Assembly (NCBI RefSeq): GCF_008638365.1
Contig: NZ_VWVU01000015.1
Location: 1-64,000 of the forward strand
Source: Nocardiopsis quinghaiensis
GTDB taxonomy: Bacteria > Actinomycetota > Actinomycetes > Streptosporangiales > Streptosporangiaceae
Direction: 5' to 3'
Length of the DNA stretch: 64,000 nt
The translations under genes were made by a program, and so were the position numbers. The notes beneath the pieces were generated by a model. It was given only the letters and a program-made list of their open reading frames with translations. It made no database searches and was not told the DNA's origin. Each line of letters starts with the position of its first letter. The first letter of the stretch is position 1. This document shows positions 35,442 to 46,304 of the stretch, in pieces.

Positions 35442-36578
35442 ATGGCACCCTCACCGAACGAACCGGGCGACGACACCCCCTGGGTGGACCGGTGTGACGA
35501 CAGCGCCCGCTCCTGGGCGGACGAGGCGGTGCGCCGGGTCGTGGCCGACGCCAACCGCTCGGCCGACACCCACCTGCACGTGTTCCCGCTGCCCCCGGAA
35601 TGGGGCATCGACCTCTACCTGAAGGACGAGTCGGTGCACCCCACCGGCAGCCTCAAGCACCGGCTGGCGCGCTCGCTGTTCCTGTACGGGCTGGCCAACG
35701 GGTGGATCCGGGAGGGCACCACGATCGTGGAGGCCAGCTCGGGCTCCACGGCGGTCTCGGAGGCCTACTTCGCCCAGTTGGTCGGCCTGGACTTCGTCAC
35801 CGTCATCCCCCGCAGGACCAGCCCGGAGAAGATCGCCCTCATCGAGCGCTACGGCGGGAAGTGCCACTTCGTGGACGCCCCGCCCGCGATGTACTCCGAG
35901 GCCGAACGGCTGGCCGCCGAGACGGGCGGCCACTACATGGACCAGTTCACCTACGCCGAGCGGGCCACCGACTGGCGCGGCAACAACAACATCGCCGAGT
36001 CGATCTTCGAGCAGCTCGGCCTGGAGCGCCACCCCTGCCCCGACTGGATCGTGGTGGGCGCGGGCACCGGCGGCACCTCCGCCACCATCGGCCGCTACCT
36101 GCGCTACCGGCGGCTGAGCACCCGCCTGGCGGTGGTGGATCCGGAGAACTCGGCGTTCTTCCCCGGCTGGGTGACCGGAGCGGCCGACTACACCACGGGC
36201 ATGCCCTCACGGATCGAGGGGATCGGCCGCCCCCGCATGGAGCCGAGTTTCGTGCCCTCGGTGATCGATGTGATGATGCCGGTGCCCGACGCCGCGAGCA
36301 TCGCCGCGATGCGGCACCTGCACGACGTCACCGGGCTGAGCGCCGGAGGCTCCACGGGCACGAACCTGTGGGGAGTGTGGCACCTGGTCGCCAGGATGCT
36401 CCGTGAGGGCCGCAGGGGCAGCGTGGTCACCCTGATCTGCGACGGCGGCGAACGCTACCAGCACAGCTACTACAACGACGCCTGGGTGGCGGAGAGGGGC
36501 CTGGACCCCCTCCCCTACCGCGCGACCATCGACCGGTTCCTCGCCGAGGGGGTCTGGGCGCCGCCGCAGACCCCCTGA
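35442..36578 (+). CDS. cds1: PLP-dependent L-cysteine desulfhydrase, Cds1-type
   Basis: This 378-residue enzyme belongs to the cysteine-synthase fold and closely resembles mycobacterial Cds1, which splits cysteine into pyruvate, ammonia and H2S. Lys72 in [19 protein letters not shown] is the Schiff-base lysine. [15 protein letters not shown] binds the substrate carboxylate, and [19 protein letters not shown] binds the PLP phosphate. [14 protein letters not shown] and [10 protein letters not shown] are also typical. The ATG at 35442 is used; GTG at 35421 is the alternative. It converges on the ParE-like gene, with four bases between the stop codons. H2S made here may protect against oxidative stress. 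Confidence 0.83.
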   Translation: MAPSPNEPGDDTPWVDRCDDSARSWADEAVRRVVADANRSADTHLHVFPLPPEWGIDLYLKDESVHPTGSLKHRLARSLFLYGLANGWIREGTTIVEASSGSTAVSEAYFAQLVGLDFVTVIPRRTSPEKIALIERYGGKCHFVDAPPAMYSEAERLAAETGGHYMDQFTYAERATDWRGNNNIAESIFEQLGLERHPCPDWIVVGAGTGGTSATIGRYLRYRRLSTRLAVVDPENSAFFPGWVTGAADYTTGMPSRIEGIGRPRMEPSFVPSVIDVMMPVPDAASIAAMRHLHDVTGLSAGGSTGTNLWGVWHLVARMLREGRRGSVVTLICDGGERYQHSYYNDAWVAERGLDPLPYRATIDRFLAEGVWAPPQTP

Positions 36579-36582
36579 CGGC

Positions 36583-38688
<2,106 letters not shown>

Positions 38689-39062
38689 TCGGACATCTCC
38701 TGCGTATTGAGGGCCATCAGGGCGCTGATGCGGTGCGTGCCCTTTGTACCGCGCCGCACTGACGATAGGGGGCGGCGTGCCTGTCGCTTGCTACCACCGG
38801 GACGCGGCGGGAGGACGGGATCCTGCCCCGCGCGAGACTACCACCTCTGGTGGATGCGGCCTGGATGCGCCCTGTTTCCGGGGATGCACCCCCTCCCTAC
38901 GGGTACAACCAGTACTAGAAACGACGTCGAGCCCGAAAGCCTCCCAGCAAGGCACCTATCAGACAGATTCCGCTGTCGGCGTACATGGGGTCGGGTTGGG
39001 AACGTCTTGGTCGGGTTAGATGTTGTCAGAGGTGACTAACGCCGAGTATTGAGGATGGCGAA
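38689..39062. other. divergent intergenic region between parE and the DUF7455 gene
   Basis: These 374 bases hold no supported gene. The part next to the DUF7455 gene is AT-richer (GTCGGGTTAGATGTTGTC near 39011-39028), with TTAGAT as a possible -10 element about 40 bases before that gene. No palindromic operator was found. Confidence 0.35.
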
Positions 39063-39281
39063 GTGACTGGAACCCTTGCCCCCACCCAGCCGCTGACGGC
39101 TGCTGACCGTTGCGACCGCTGTGGTGCACAGGCTTATGTCCGGGTGCTGCTGAACTCCGGCGGTGAACTACTGTTCTGCGCGCACCACATGCGCAAGCAT
39201 GACGACTCTCTCCGCAAGATCGCCTCGGACATCCAGGACGAGACCGAGAAGCTCCACGAGAGCAAGACGGACGAGCGTTAG
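39063..39281 (+). CDS. DUF7455 small zinc-ribbon-like protein
   Basis: This 72-residue protein has the core CDRCGAQAYVRVLLNSGGEL, then LFCAHHMRKHDDSL. The pattern CxxC-N-CxxH suggests a bound zinc ion. Function is unknown; I recall the same small protein near the principal sigma factor in many actinomycetes, so the neighbourhood agrees. The GTG at 39063 follows GAGGAT. A strong hairpin at 39297-39329 ends the gene. Confidence 0.78.
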   Translation: MTGTLAPTQPLTAADRCDRCGAQAYVRVLLNSGGELLFCAHHMRKHDDSLRKIASDIQDETEKLHESKTDER

Positions 39282-39296
39282 CCACACGAACGGGAG

Positions 39297-39329
39297 CGAG
39301 GGCGGCGGTTCATCGAACCGCCGCCCTCG
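39297..39329. terminator. bidirectional terminator
   Basis: CGAGGGCGGCGGTTC and GAACCGCCGCCCTCG form a perfect 15-bp stem on a 3-base loop (ATC). It lies between the convergent DUF7455 and GNAT genes and can serve both. Confidence 0.8.
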
Positions 39330-39335
39330 TCATGT

Positions 39336-39983
39336 TCAGCCCAGGACCCGGTTGTGGTAGCCGGACACCCTGGTGAACCCCGCCCGCTCGTACAGGCGCA
39401 GGGCCGGGGCGTTGTCCGCGACCACGCACAGGTAGGCCCTGCGCGCGCCCTTGTCGTGTGACCAGCGCAGCAGGTCGGCCAGGAGCCCGGTGGCCACGCC
39501 CCTGCCGCGTGCCCCGGGCTCGGTGAACATGGCGCAGACGCCCACCGACTCCCCGTCCAGCACCGCGGCGCCCCTGCCGCTCCCAGCGGTGGCGTAGGCC
39601 GCGTCGACCCGGCCGAGGATGCGTGTGAGGTCCAGGTCCGCCCAGGCTGCTCCGGGCGTGGTCGAGACCGAGGACGTGCCGGAGGCCTCCGGGGGCTCGT
39701 CGAGGTCGCGGGCCAGGACCAGCGTGGGCTCCACCACCGTGTACCCGTGCCCGGCCAGGCGCCGGTCGACCTCCTCCTCCCCCGGCCACACCTGCACGCA
39801 GGGCCGCACCCCGCGCCCGGCGTAGTAGGCGGTGACCTCGGCCACGTCCGCTCCGGGATCCGTCACCAGCGCGCAGTTGGCCCGTTTGGTGATCCCCTCG
39901 GCGAACCCGAACCGCCAGCCGTCGCGCTCCTCGACCTCGAAGGGCGGCCAGTCCCTCGTCACCCGCCGTGCCCACTCGTGCAT
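39336..39983 (-). CDS. GNAT-family N-acetyltransferase
   Basis: This 215-residue enzyme moves an acetyl group from acetyl-CoA to an amine. The C-terminal half has the GNAT core: AMFTEPGARGRGVATGLLAD (pyrophosphate-binding loop) and YLCVVADNAPALRLYERAGF. The N-terminal half is a second, degenerate GNAT-like domain. The ATG at 39983 has AGGGAG five bases upstream; the frame to 40100 adds an unrelated N-terminus. The substrate is unknown. It is divergent from the yaaA gene. Confidence 0.82.
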   Translation of the reverse strand: MHEWARRVTRDWPPFEVEERDGWRFGFAEGITKRANCALVTDPGADVAEVTAYYAGRGVRPCVQVWPGEEEVDRRLAGHGYTVVEPTLVLARDLDEPPEASGTSSVSTTPGAAWADLDLTRILGRVDAAYATAGSGRGAAVLDGESVGVCAMFTEPGARGRGVATGLLADLLRWSHDKGARRAYLCVVADNAPALRLYERAGFTRVSGYHNRVLG

Positions 39984-40115
39984 TCCGCTCCCTTCGCCCG
40001 AAGCGGCCGATGCTATCCGCCGGCCTCCGCGGGAGGAGGGGCCGCCCCGGCCCGCACGCGGTCGCCCTAACATGGGCGGGCACACGAAACCCGCGTCCAC
40101 CTGGGAGTCCGCACC

Positions 40116-40862
40116 ATGATCGTCCTGCTGCCGCCGTCCGAGGGCAAGGCCACCTCAGGGGAGGGGCCGCGCCTGGACCCGGGAGAGCTGACCCTCCCGG
40201 AGCTGGCCGGGGCCCGCGAGAGGGTGGTGGGCGCGCTGACGGAGCTGTGCGCGGGACCCGCGGACACCGCCATGGACGTCCTGGGGATCGGCCCCGGCCA
40301 GGCCGACGCGCTCAAGCGCAACATGGACCTGGCCACCGCGCCGACGCTGCGTGCCGCCGACCTGTACACGGGTGTGCTCTACGACCGGCTCGGCCTGCCC
40401 GACCTCCCGGACGCGGCCGGGCGGGTCCTCGTCTTCTCCGGCCTGTGGGGCGTGGTCGGCCCCACCGACCGGCTTCCCCCGTACCGCCTGTCCATGGGTG
40501 TGAAGCTGCCGCCCCTGGGCGGTCTGGGCGCCTACTGGCGCCGTGAGCTGTCCGCGCCCCTGGGCGAGCTGACCGGGGACCGGCTCCTGGTCGACTGCCG
40601 TTCGGCGGTCTACGCCGCCGCGTTCGCCCCCTCGAACGGCGTCGCCGTCAAGGTGCTGCGCGAACGCGTCGTGGACGGGACCGTCAAGCGCTCGGTGGTC
40701 AGCCACATGGCCAAGGCCACCCGGGGCGACATCGCCCGCTCCCTGCTCGTGGAGGGTGTGGACGCCTCCACCCCCGAGGAGCTGGTGGCCGCCCTGCGCG
40801 ATCTGGGGCACACCGTGGAGTTGCCCGAACCGCGCGTTCTACACGTCATCGTCCGCGGCTGA
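40116..40862 (+). CDS. yaaA: peroxide stress protein YaaA/UPF0246
   Basis: This 248-residue DNA-binding protein lowers free iron and so limits peroxide-driven DNA damage in Escherichia coli. It starts MIVLLPPSEGKATSG and contains LVFSGLWGVVGPTDRLPPYR, both highly typical, then VNDCR-like LLVDCRSAVYAAAF. Helical DNA-binding features at the C-terminus resemble the family. The ATG at 40116 is preceded by GGGAG. The gene stands alone; the downstream region holds several hairpins. Confidence 0.85.
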   Translation: MIVLLPPSEGKATSGEGPRLDPGELTLPELAGARERVVGALTELCAGPADTAMDVLGIGPGQADALKRNMDLATAPTLRAADLYTGVLYDRLGLPDLPDAAGRVLVFSGLWGVVGPTDRLPPYRLSMGVKLPPLGGLGAYWRRELSAPLGELTGDRLLVDCRSAVYAAAFAPSNGVAVKVLRERVVDGTVKRSVVSHMAKATRGDIARSLLVEGVDASTPEELVAALRDLGHTVELPEPRVLHVIVRG

Positions 40863-40928
40863 GGACGCGCGACAGGGAGCGGCCGCCCGCCACTCCCCGT
40901 AATATAACGACTCGATATCGCGGCTTTA

Positions 40929-40953
40929 TGCCGCACCTACAGCACGTGCGGCA
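40929..40953. other. hairpin 1 in the yaaA-sigma intergenic region
   Basis: TGCCGCAC and GTGCGGCA make a perfect 8-bp stem with a 9-base loop, 66 bases after the yaaA stop. It is the first of four hairpins in 215 bases and is a candidate yaaA terminator. An AT-rich patch lies just before it (GTAATATAACGACTCGATAT). Confidence 0.55.
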
Positions 40954-40982
40954 ACATGGTCACCGTCGGATGGACGAACACG

Positions 40983-41017
40983 GCGTTCCGGGTAGGCGCG
41001 GCGACGCCTCGGAACGC
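40983..41017. other. hairpin 2, two-tier stem
   Basis: GCGTTCCG pairs with CGGAACGC, then after a 3-base bulge AGGCG pairs with CGCCT around a 6-base loop. The two-tier form is stronger than chance would often give in so short a space. Confidence 0.5.
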
Positions 41018-41027
41018 GGTAGATGTT

Positions 41028-41053
41028 CCGGAGCACCACGGGGGATGCTCCGG
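41028..41053. other. hairpin 3
   Basis: CCGGAGCA and TGCTCCGG form an 8-bp stem on a 10-base loop, 10 bases after hairpin 2. It may act as a terminator or processing signal for either convergent gene. Confidence 0.45.
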
Positions 41054-41100
41054 GACACGCGGGAGTCGCCACACCCGCGCGGACCATGGGGGCACCGGAA

Positions 41101-41143
41101 CCCGGTGTGCCGCCCCGCCCACAGGGCGAGGCGGCACACCGGG
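41101..41143 (-). terminator. very strong intrinsic terminator of the principal sigma factor gene
   Basis: CCCGGTGTGCCGCC pairs with GGCGGCACACCGGG (14 bp), a single mismatch follows, then CGCCC pairs with GGGCG around the 3-base loop ACA. It lies 79 bases after the sigma stop in its direction of transcription and could also stop readthrough from yaaA. Confidence 0.82.
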
Positions 41144-41221
41144 AACGGGTCGGTCCTCGTCGGCCCCCGGCCCCTACCGACGCCGTCAGGCGCGGAGCGG
41201 GCCGGCCACCACCTGGAAGGA

Positions 41222-42907
41222 CTAGTCCAGGTAGTCGCGGAGTACCTGTGAACGCGACGGGTGACGGAGCTTCGACATCGTCTTGCTCTCGATCTGCCGG
41301 ATGCGTTCCCGGGTGACTCCGTAGACCTTGCCGATCTCGTCTAAAGTCTTCGGCTGGCCGTCGGTGAGCCCGAAGCGCATGGACACCACGCCCGCCTCCC
41401 GCTCGGACAGCGTGTCCAGCACCGAGTGCAGCTGCTCCTGCAGCAGCGTGAAGCTGACCGCCTCGCCCGGCTGGATGGCCTCGGAGTCCTCGATCAGGTC
41501 GCCGAACTCGCTGTCGCCGTCCTCGCCCAGCGGGGTGTGCAGGGAGATCGGCTCACGCCCGTACTTCTGGACCTCGACGACCTTCTCGGGGGTCATGTCG
41601 AGTTCCTTGGCCAGCTCCTCCGGGGTGGGCTCGCGGCCCAGGTCCTGGAGCATCTGGCGCTGCACGCGGGCCAGCTTGTTGATGACCTCGACCATGTGCA
41701 CCGGGATGCGGATGGTGCGCGCCTGGTCGGCCATGGCGCGGGTGATCGCCTGGCGGATCCACCACGTCGCGTAGGTCGAGAACTTGAAGCCCTTGGTGTA
41801 GTCGAACTTCTCCACCGCGCGGATCAGACCGAGGTTGCCCTCCTGGATCAGGTCCAGGAACAGCATGCCGCGGCCGGTGTAGCGCTTGGCCAGCGACACC
41901 ACCAGGCGGAGGTTGGCCTCCAGCAGGTGCTTCTTGGCGCGACCGCCGTCCTCGGCGATCCACTCCAGCTCGTCGCGCAGCTCGAAGGTGAGGAGCTCGG
42001 ACTCCTCGGACAGCTTCTCCTCGGCGAAGAGGCCGGCCTCGATACGCTTGGCGAGCTCGACCTCCTGCTCGGCGTTGAGCAGCGGAACCTTGCCGATCTG
42101 CTTGAGGTAGTCCTTGACCGGGTCCGCCGTCGCGCCCGCCGCGACGACCTGCGCCGCCGGGGCGTCGTCGTCATCGTCGTAGAGGACGAACGACTCGTCC
42201 TCGTTGGCGGGCTTGGCGGGAGCGCCCACGGCCTCGGGCTTGGCGGGCTTGGCGTCCTTGTCCGCCGGGTCCGGGGTGTCCTCGACCAGCTCCAGTTCGG
42301 CACCGGTGTGCTCGAGGTCGTCCAGGCCTTCCTCGGTCTCCGAGTACTCACCGTCCGCCGCGAGTGCGAGGTCCTTCTTGCCCGCCGTCTTCTTGGCTCC
42401 CGCGCCCTTGGCCGCCGGGCCCTTGGCAGCGGTCTTCTTGGCCGCGGCCTTCTTCGGCGCGGCCTTCCTGGCGGCGGTGGTCTTCTTGGTGGCGGCCTTC
42501 CTGGCCGTCTTCCTCGCGGGGCCCTCGACCTCCTCGACGGCCTCGGCGACGGAGTCGACCACCGCGGTGACCGTCTCGGGCTGCTCGTTGGCCGCCGCCG
42601 CGCGCGCGGGCTTGGCGGCCCCGCCGGTGGCCGCGGCCTTGGTGGACCGCGTGGTCGCCGACTTGCGCCGCGGCGCCTTGCGCCGGGAGGAGGCCGACTC
42701 GGGGACGAGTACGGTCACGCCTTCCTTCGCGAGGCTACGGAGCACGGACTGCGCCTGCGACATCGGGATTTCGGCCTCTTCGAAGGCACGGCGCACGTCC
42801 TCGGGCTCAAGAAAGCCCTGGGACCGCCCACGCTCGATCAGCTGCTGAATGACGGGCTCTTGCAGTGACTCGGACTGCTTCGAGCGAGTCGAACTGGCAG
42901 ATGACAC
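41222..42907 (-). CDS. hrdB: principal (housekeeping) sigma factor, HrdB/SigA type
   Basis: This 561-residue RNA polymerase sigma factor directs transcription of essential genes. After region 1.1, a low-complexity Ala/Lys-rich part ([14 protein letters not shown]-like) and an acidic part (YDDDDDAP), regions 1.2-2 run [36 protein letters not shown] and [20 protein letters not shown]. Region 3 and region 4 follow ([39 protein letters not shown]). I chose the GTG at 42907 because GAGAGG lies five bases before it, whereas the GTG two codons upstream is too close. Direct repeats and a hairpin lie in its leader at 43039-43089. A SpoIIE phosphatase lies upstream in the same direction. Confidence 0.92.
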   Translation of the reverse strand: MSSASSTRSKQSESLQEPVIQQLIERGRSQGFLEPEDVRRAFEEAEIPMSQAQSVLRSLAKEGVTVLVPESASSRRKAPRRKSATTRSTKAAATGGAAKPARAAAANEQPETVTAVVDSVAEAVEEVEGPARKTARKAATKKTTAARKAAPKKAAAKKTAAKGPAAKGAGAKKTAGKKDLALAADGEYSETEEGLDDLEHTGAELELVEDTPDPADKDAKPAKPEAVGAPAKPANEDESFVLYDDDDDAPAAQVVAAGATADPVKDYLKQIGKVPLLNAEQEVELAKRIEAGLFAEEKLSEESELLTFELRDELEWIAEDGGRAKKHLLEANLRLVVSLAKRYTGRGMLFLDLIQEGNLGLIRAVEKFDYTKGFKFSTYATWWIRQAITRAMADQARTIRIPVHMVEVINKLARVQRQMLQDLGREPTPEELAKELDMTPEKVVEVQKYGREPISLHTPLGEDGDSEFGDLIEDSEAIQPGEAVSFTLLQEQLHSVLDTLSEREAGVVSMRFGLTDGQPKTLDEIGKVYGVTRERIRQIESKTMSKLRHPSRSQVLRDYLD

Positions 42908-43038
42908 AAACACCTCTCGAACGGACGTGTGGCGAGATTGTCGGACCCGGTGGTCCGCCTGGCCGGGACCGGGCACCGCGCCCTCTCCCACCTGCGGCCT
43001 GGGATCGTCCCCACTGGAACGGGGAAGCCGTTGGTCTT

Positions 43039-43089
43039 TCAAGCGTATGCGCTCCCCAGGGGGTCGGCCCCCTCAAGCGTATGCGCTCC
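43039..43089. repeat. pair of 17-base direct repeats upstream of hrdB
   Basis: TCAAGCGTATGCGCTCC occurs at 43039-43055 and again at 43073-43089, 34 bases apart. Between them lies the hairpin AGGGGG-TCGG-CCCCCT. On the sigma-factor strand each reads GGAGCGCATACGCTTGA. This lies 130-180 bases before the sigma start, in a region where promoter elements are expected. The rest of 42908-43214 has no gene. Confidence 0.7.
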
Positions 43090-43214
43090 GGGGGGTCATC
43101 CCCGCAGAGGATCACCCCCGTATCGCGGGGCGAAACGGCTTCTTCACTGTAAGCAAGGCAATGGACTTGTTCGTACGGTCTGCCGCCGGTCCACCGCTCC
43201 GCCGCGAACCGGTG

Positions 43215-45290
43215 CTACCGCTCCGACACGGAATCGATCACCGGAAGCTGAACGGCGAGCAGAGTGACGTCATCGTCCTGCTCATACCCATCGAGCATGC
43301 TCTCAACAAGGTACTCCAGCATCTGCTGTGAATCGCCCACCACCTCCGGAGGAGCCGACGACGCCACATCGACGAGCTCGTCGAGTCCGGAGTCGACGGA
43401 CCGCTTGCGGTTCTCAACCAGTCCATCGGAATACAGGACGACGGTGTTACCGGGTTGCACGAAGAATTTGTGGTGGCCTCGTGTGGAGCTGACCCCGAGC
43501 GGTGTGTCGGGATCGGTTTCGAGCAGGGACGGACCGGCGTTGCCCGCCACGACCAGCGGCGGGAGGTGCCCCGCGTTGCTGAGGTCGAGCTGGCCGGTGA
43601 CCGGGTCCAGCACGAAGTAGACCAGGGTGGTCACCTGGTCCATGCCCTCCGTCGCCGAGAACATGCGGTCCAGTCCGGTGAGGACGTCGGCTGGCTCGGG
43701 CATGGAGAACGCCAGGGCGCGCAGCGCGTTGCGGATGCGGCTCATCCCGGCCGCGGCCTGGATTCCCTTGCCCATGACGTCGCCCAGCACCCCGGCGACG
43801 CGGCCGTCGGGCAGCGGGAAGGCGTCGTACCAGTCGCCGCCGACCTGCACGTTCTGCGATCCGGACCGGTAGTAGGCGGCCAGGCGCACACCGCGCACCT
43901 CCGGCAGCTCCTCGGGCAGCAGGCTGCGCTGGAGCTCCACGGCGGTGCTGTGCTCCTGCTCGTAGAGGATGGCGCGGCCGATGGCCAGAGCGCACTGCCC
44001 GGCCAGGGCCTCCAGGAACACGCGCTCCTCGTCGGTGACCTTCCGCGGGGAGGAGAAGGCGAAGCGCAGCGCGCCGATGGGGTGCCCCGCGGCCATCATC
44101 GGCAGCGCGACCCAGGCCCTCTCCGGCGTGGACCGGACGAGTTCGGCGACCTCGGGGGCGTCGTCGAGCAGCTCGGCCAGCTCGGCCGGGTTGGCGGCCA
44201 GGCGGGGCAGCCGGTCGGCGATCGCCCTGGCCGCGATGTCCGGGTGGTCGGTCGGGAAGGCGGACCTGGGCAGCTGGTGGGCGTGTTCCGCGGCGATGGT
44301 GCGCAGCCGGAGGCGTGCGCGGTCCAGCAGGACCACGCACGTGTGGTCGGCGCCCACGCCGGAGCGGCCGATCTCGGACATGGCGTTGACCACCTCGTCG
44401 GCGGTGAGCGCCTCGGCCAGGTCGGAGGTGGCCTTCTGCAGGCGGGCGGTGCGCATGGCCGCCTCGCTGAGCTGCTGGTTCAGGCGCTGGCGGAGTTCGT
44501 CGGCCTCGCGCTCGTTGGTGATGTCGACGAGGGTCCCGACCCACTCGGTGGTCCGGGAGCCGTCCATGATCGGGTGGGCGCGGGCCCGGTAGTGGCCGTA
44601 GCCGCCCGAGCAGGTGCGCACGCGGAACATGGCGTCGAAGGGGGTGACGTCGAGGACGGCGTCGTCCCATGCGCGCTCGACGCGGGCGCGGTCGTCGGGG
44701 TGGAGGGCGTCCAGCCAGCCCCGGCCCAGGTAGCGGTCCAGGTCCTGGCCGGTGATGGCCCGCCACTGGGGGCAGTCCTCGTGGACGTCGCCGCCGGGTC
44801 CGGCGGTCCAGACGATCTGGTTGCCGGCGTGCAGCAGGGCGCGCAGCCGCTGCTCGTCGCGGTGGGCGTCGGCGCCGTCGAGCCCGGTTCCCCGGCCGAC
44901 GTCGTGGACGGCGATGAGGGCGACGTAGGAGTCACCCGTGTCCGGTTCGGTGACGGGGAACCAGGTGAGGTCCCACAGTTCGCCGGCGCGGGTGCGGTAG
45001 CGGTCGCGCACGGCGTGCCCGTCCTCGCGCACGCTGGCCAGGCAGGTGCGGTGGCTGGCGGCCGCGGTCCGCTCACCGCTCTCCTCCAGCAGGTCGCCGG
45101 GGGTCCTGCCGAGGCATTCGGCGGGGGTGCGTCCCAGAACGGCGGCCAGCCGCTGGTTGATCGTGCCGAAGGCGTCGTCGGAGTCGAGTAGCGCGAATCC
45201 GACCGGGGAGTCGGTGAGAAGGGACTGCACCGCGTCGGGGAGTTGCGCCCCGCTGATCCTGGGCGGCGGAATGGACGTCTCGGCGCTCAA
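43215..45290 (-). CDS. PAS-PAS-GAF-SpoIIE serine phosphatase
   Basis: This 691-residue multi-domain regulator has two PAS domains (FALLDSDDAFGTINQRLAAV; QIVWTAGPGG...), a GAF domain near 290-440 (GADHTCVVLLDRARLRLRTI) and a C-terminal PP2C phosphatase (GGDWYDAFPLPDGRVAGVLG, DVMGKGIQAA, VVLYSDGLVE, DDDVTLLAVQL). It would sense a cellular or redox signal and dephosphorylate an antagonist protein in a sigma-control circuit. The only plausible start is TTG at 45290, after GGAGG at about ten bases; no ATG or GTG fits. It lies upstream of the sigma gene, 308 bases apart. Confidence 0.83.
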   Translation of the reverse strand: MSAETSIPPPRISGAQLPDAVQSLLTDSPVGFALLDSDDAFGTINQRLAAVLGRTPAECLGRTPGDLLEESGERTAAASHRTCLASVREDGHAVRDRYRTRAGELWDLTWFPVTEPDTGDSYVALIAVHDVGRGTGLDGADAHRDEQRLRALLHAGNQIVWTAGPGGDVHEDCPQWRAITGQDLDRYLGRGWLDALHPDDRARVERAWDDAVLDVTPFDAMFRVRTCSGGYGHYRARAHPIMDGSRTTEWVGTLVDITNEREADELRQRLNQQLSEAAMRTARLQKATSDLAEALTADEVVNAMSEIGRSGVGADHTCVVLLDRARLRLRTIAAEHAHQLPRSAFPTDHPDIAARAIADRLPRLAANPAELAELLDDAPEVAELVRSTPERAWVALPMMAAGHPIGALRFAFSSPRKVTDEERVFLEALAGQCALAIGRAILYEQEHSTAVELQRSLLPEELPEVRGVRLAAYYRSGSQNVQVGGDWYDAFPLPDGRVAGVLGDVMGKGIQAAAGMSRIRNALRALAFSMPEPADVLTGLDRMFSATEGMDQVTTLVYFVLDPVTGQLDLSNAGHLPPLVVAGNAGPSLLETDPDTPLGVSSTRGHHKFFVQPGNTVVLYSDGLVENRKRSVDSGLDELVDVASSAPPEVVGDSQQMLEYLVESMLDGYEQDDDVTLLAVQLPVIDSVSER

Positions 45291-45560
45291 CTGCTCGACA
45301 CCTCCGGAACCGTCGATTCCCCATCCGTGTTTCGTTGGGGCTGCTGCCTGAACCGCGCGGCCCCTGTCGACCGTACGGACCGTCCACGGCGTGAAAGCCG
45401 AAAAGTAAGCGGCGCCGAAGGTGATCTGGGGGCTCCGCGGCTCTCGGGAGTCACGCTCGATGACTCCTCTCGGCCGCTGTCACGGCTCAAGCATAAGACA
45501 CACCCGTCCGCACGCAACGGCCGTCGTGCCGGGGCACCGCCCTCGGCGGAGGGACACCGC

Positions 45561-45725
45561 TCACGGACGCGGAAGGTAAATAATAGGCCACCGGCCGACC
45601 GTGTCGAGGTGGACCGAAGGTTTCTCCGGCGTGTTTTCGGCTAATTCCGGGCTGTGGATGCTCATGATGACTTGCACTCTCTCCTTCACGGTAGGAACGT
45701 TATATGCCCAGAATGCCCTTTTCAT
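45561..45725 (-). CDS. 54-residue small protein with near-consensus promoter
   Basis: On the minus strand an ATG at 45725 opens a frame of 54 residues (MKRAFWAYNVPTVKERVQVI, then a part beginning MSIHSPELAENTPEKP and ending WPIIYLPRP) that stops at 45561-45563. A shorter start at 45665 gives 34 residues. AGG at nine bases and a promoter at 45758-45786 fit expression. The residues use AT-rich codons unlike the neighbours. I recognise no family. It lies 270 bases before the phosphatase gene at 45290. It could be a small regulatory or signalling peptide, or a translated leader. Confidence is limited by its size. Confidence 0.45.
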   Translation of the reverse strand: MKRAFWAYNVPTVKERVQVIMSIHSPELAENTPEKPSVHLDTVGRWPIIYLPRP

Positions 45726-45757
45726 CTCGTTGACCTGGGGTGATGGTGGTGTTCGAG

Positions 45758-45786
45758 TAAATAATGCTTCCCAGAGGTTTTGTCAA
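45758..45786 (-). promoter_or_regulatory. near-consensus sigma-70-type promoter on the minus strand
   Basis: On the minus strand TTGACA (45786-45781) and TATTTA (45763-45758) are separated by exactly 17 bases; the -35 is perfect and the -10 is close to TATAAT. It lies in an AT-rich pocket. Transcription would start near 45751, about 26 bases before the ATG of the small 54-residue frame. Confidence 0.6.
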
Positions 45787-45805
45787 CAGCGTGCCAGGAG
45801 AGGGG

Positions 45806-45833
45806 TTGACACTCCGTCCAGAACAAGTGGAAT
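45806..45833 (+). promoter_or_regulatory. probable promoter for the 95-residue protein
   Basis: TTGACA (45806-45811) is followed after 16 bases by TGGAAT (45828-45833). It points towards the gene at 45887, with about 50 bases of leader. It lies back to back with the minus-strand promoter at 45758-45786. Confidence 0.45.
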
Positions 45834-45886
45834 GGGTGGAGGTCACCGTCCAGGCCATCTTCAGTCAGCTAGGGGTGTGAGCAAGA

Positions 45887-46174
45887 ATGCTCCAGACCTT
45901 CCCGGTCCAGGATCTCAGGCAGATATCGGCGCGGCTCCACGACGAGTTCAGCGCCCTGTCCCGTCGCTGCGTCGAGCGCTGCGTCAGCGACACCTGGCAC
46001 TGCGTCGAACACCTGGGCATCGCGGTCACACCGCATCTGGTCGAGCGGGTCGCCCGCGAGCACCTGGAGGCGATGGTGAACTCCGTACCGCCCTCACAGA
46101 CCGTCAGGAAGGCACCACGAAGGTCGGGAACGTCCCTGTTCACCAGCCATCGCCCCGTTCCCGGGCCACGCTGA
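45887..46174 (+). CDS. small three-helix protein, unknown function
   Basis: This 95-residue frame has helical segments (VQDLRQISARLHDEFSALSR, then RRCVERCVSDTWHCVEHLG and HLVERVAREHLEAMVNSVPP). The pattern resembles a three-helix-bundle dimerisation domain frequent in actinomycetes. The last 25 residues are basic and low in structure, so the true end may be lost. The two Cys residues in helix 2 may form a metal or disulphide link. The ATG at 45887 follows GAGCAAGA, a modest ribosome site. Function is not known to me. Confidence 0.6.
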   Translation: MLQTFPVQDLRQISARLHDEFSALSRRCVERCVSDTWHCVEHLGIAVTPHLVERVAREHLEAMVNSVPPSQTVRKAPRRSGTSLFTSHRPVPGPR

Positions 46175-46304
46175 GCCACCGGACGCCGGGAGGGGGCGGC
46201 CGCCCCGCCGGGAGGGACCGCGCCCCGCGGTGTGTCGGCCGGCACGGAGCCGTCAGGGAGTCCTCCGGAGGCGAGTCCCATGCCCGGGGCTGGCATACGC
46301 TCGG

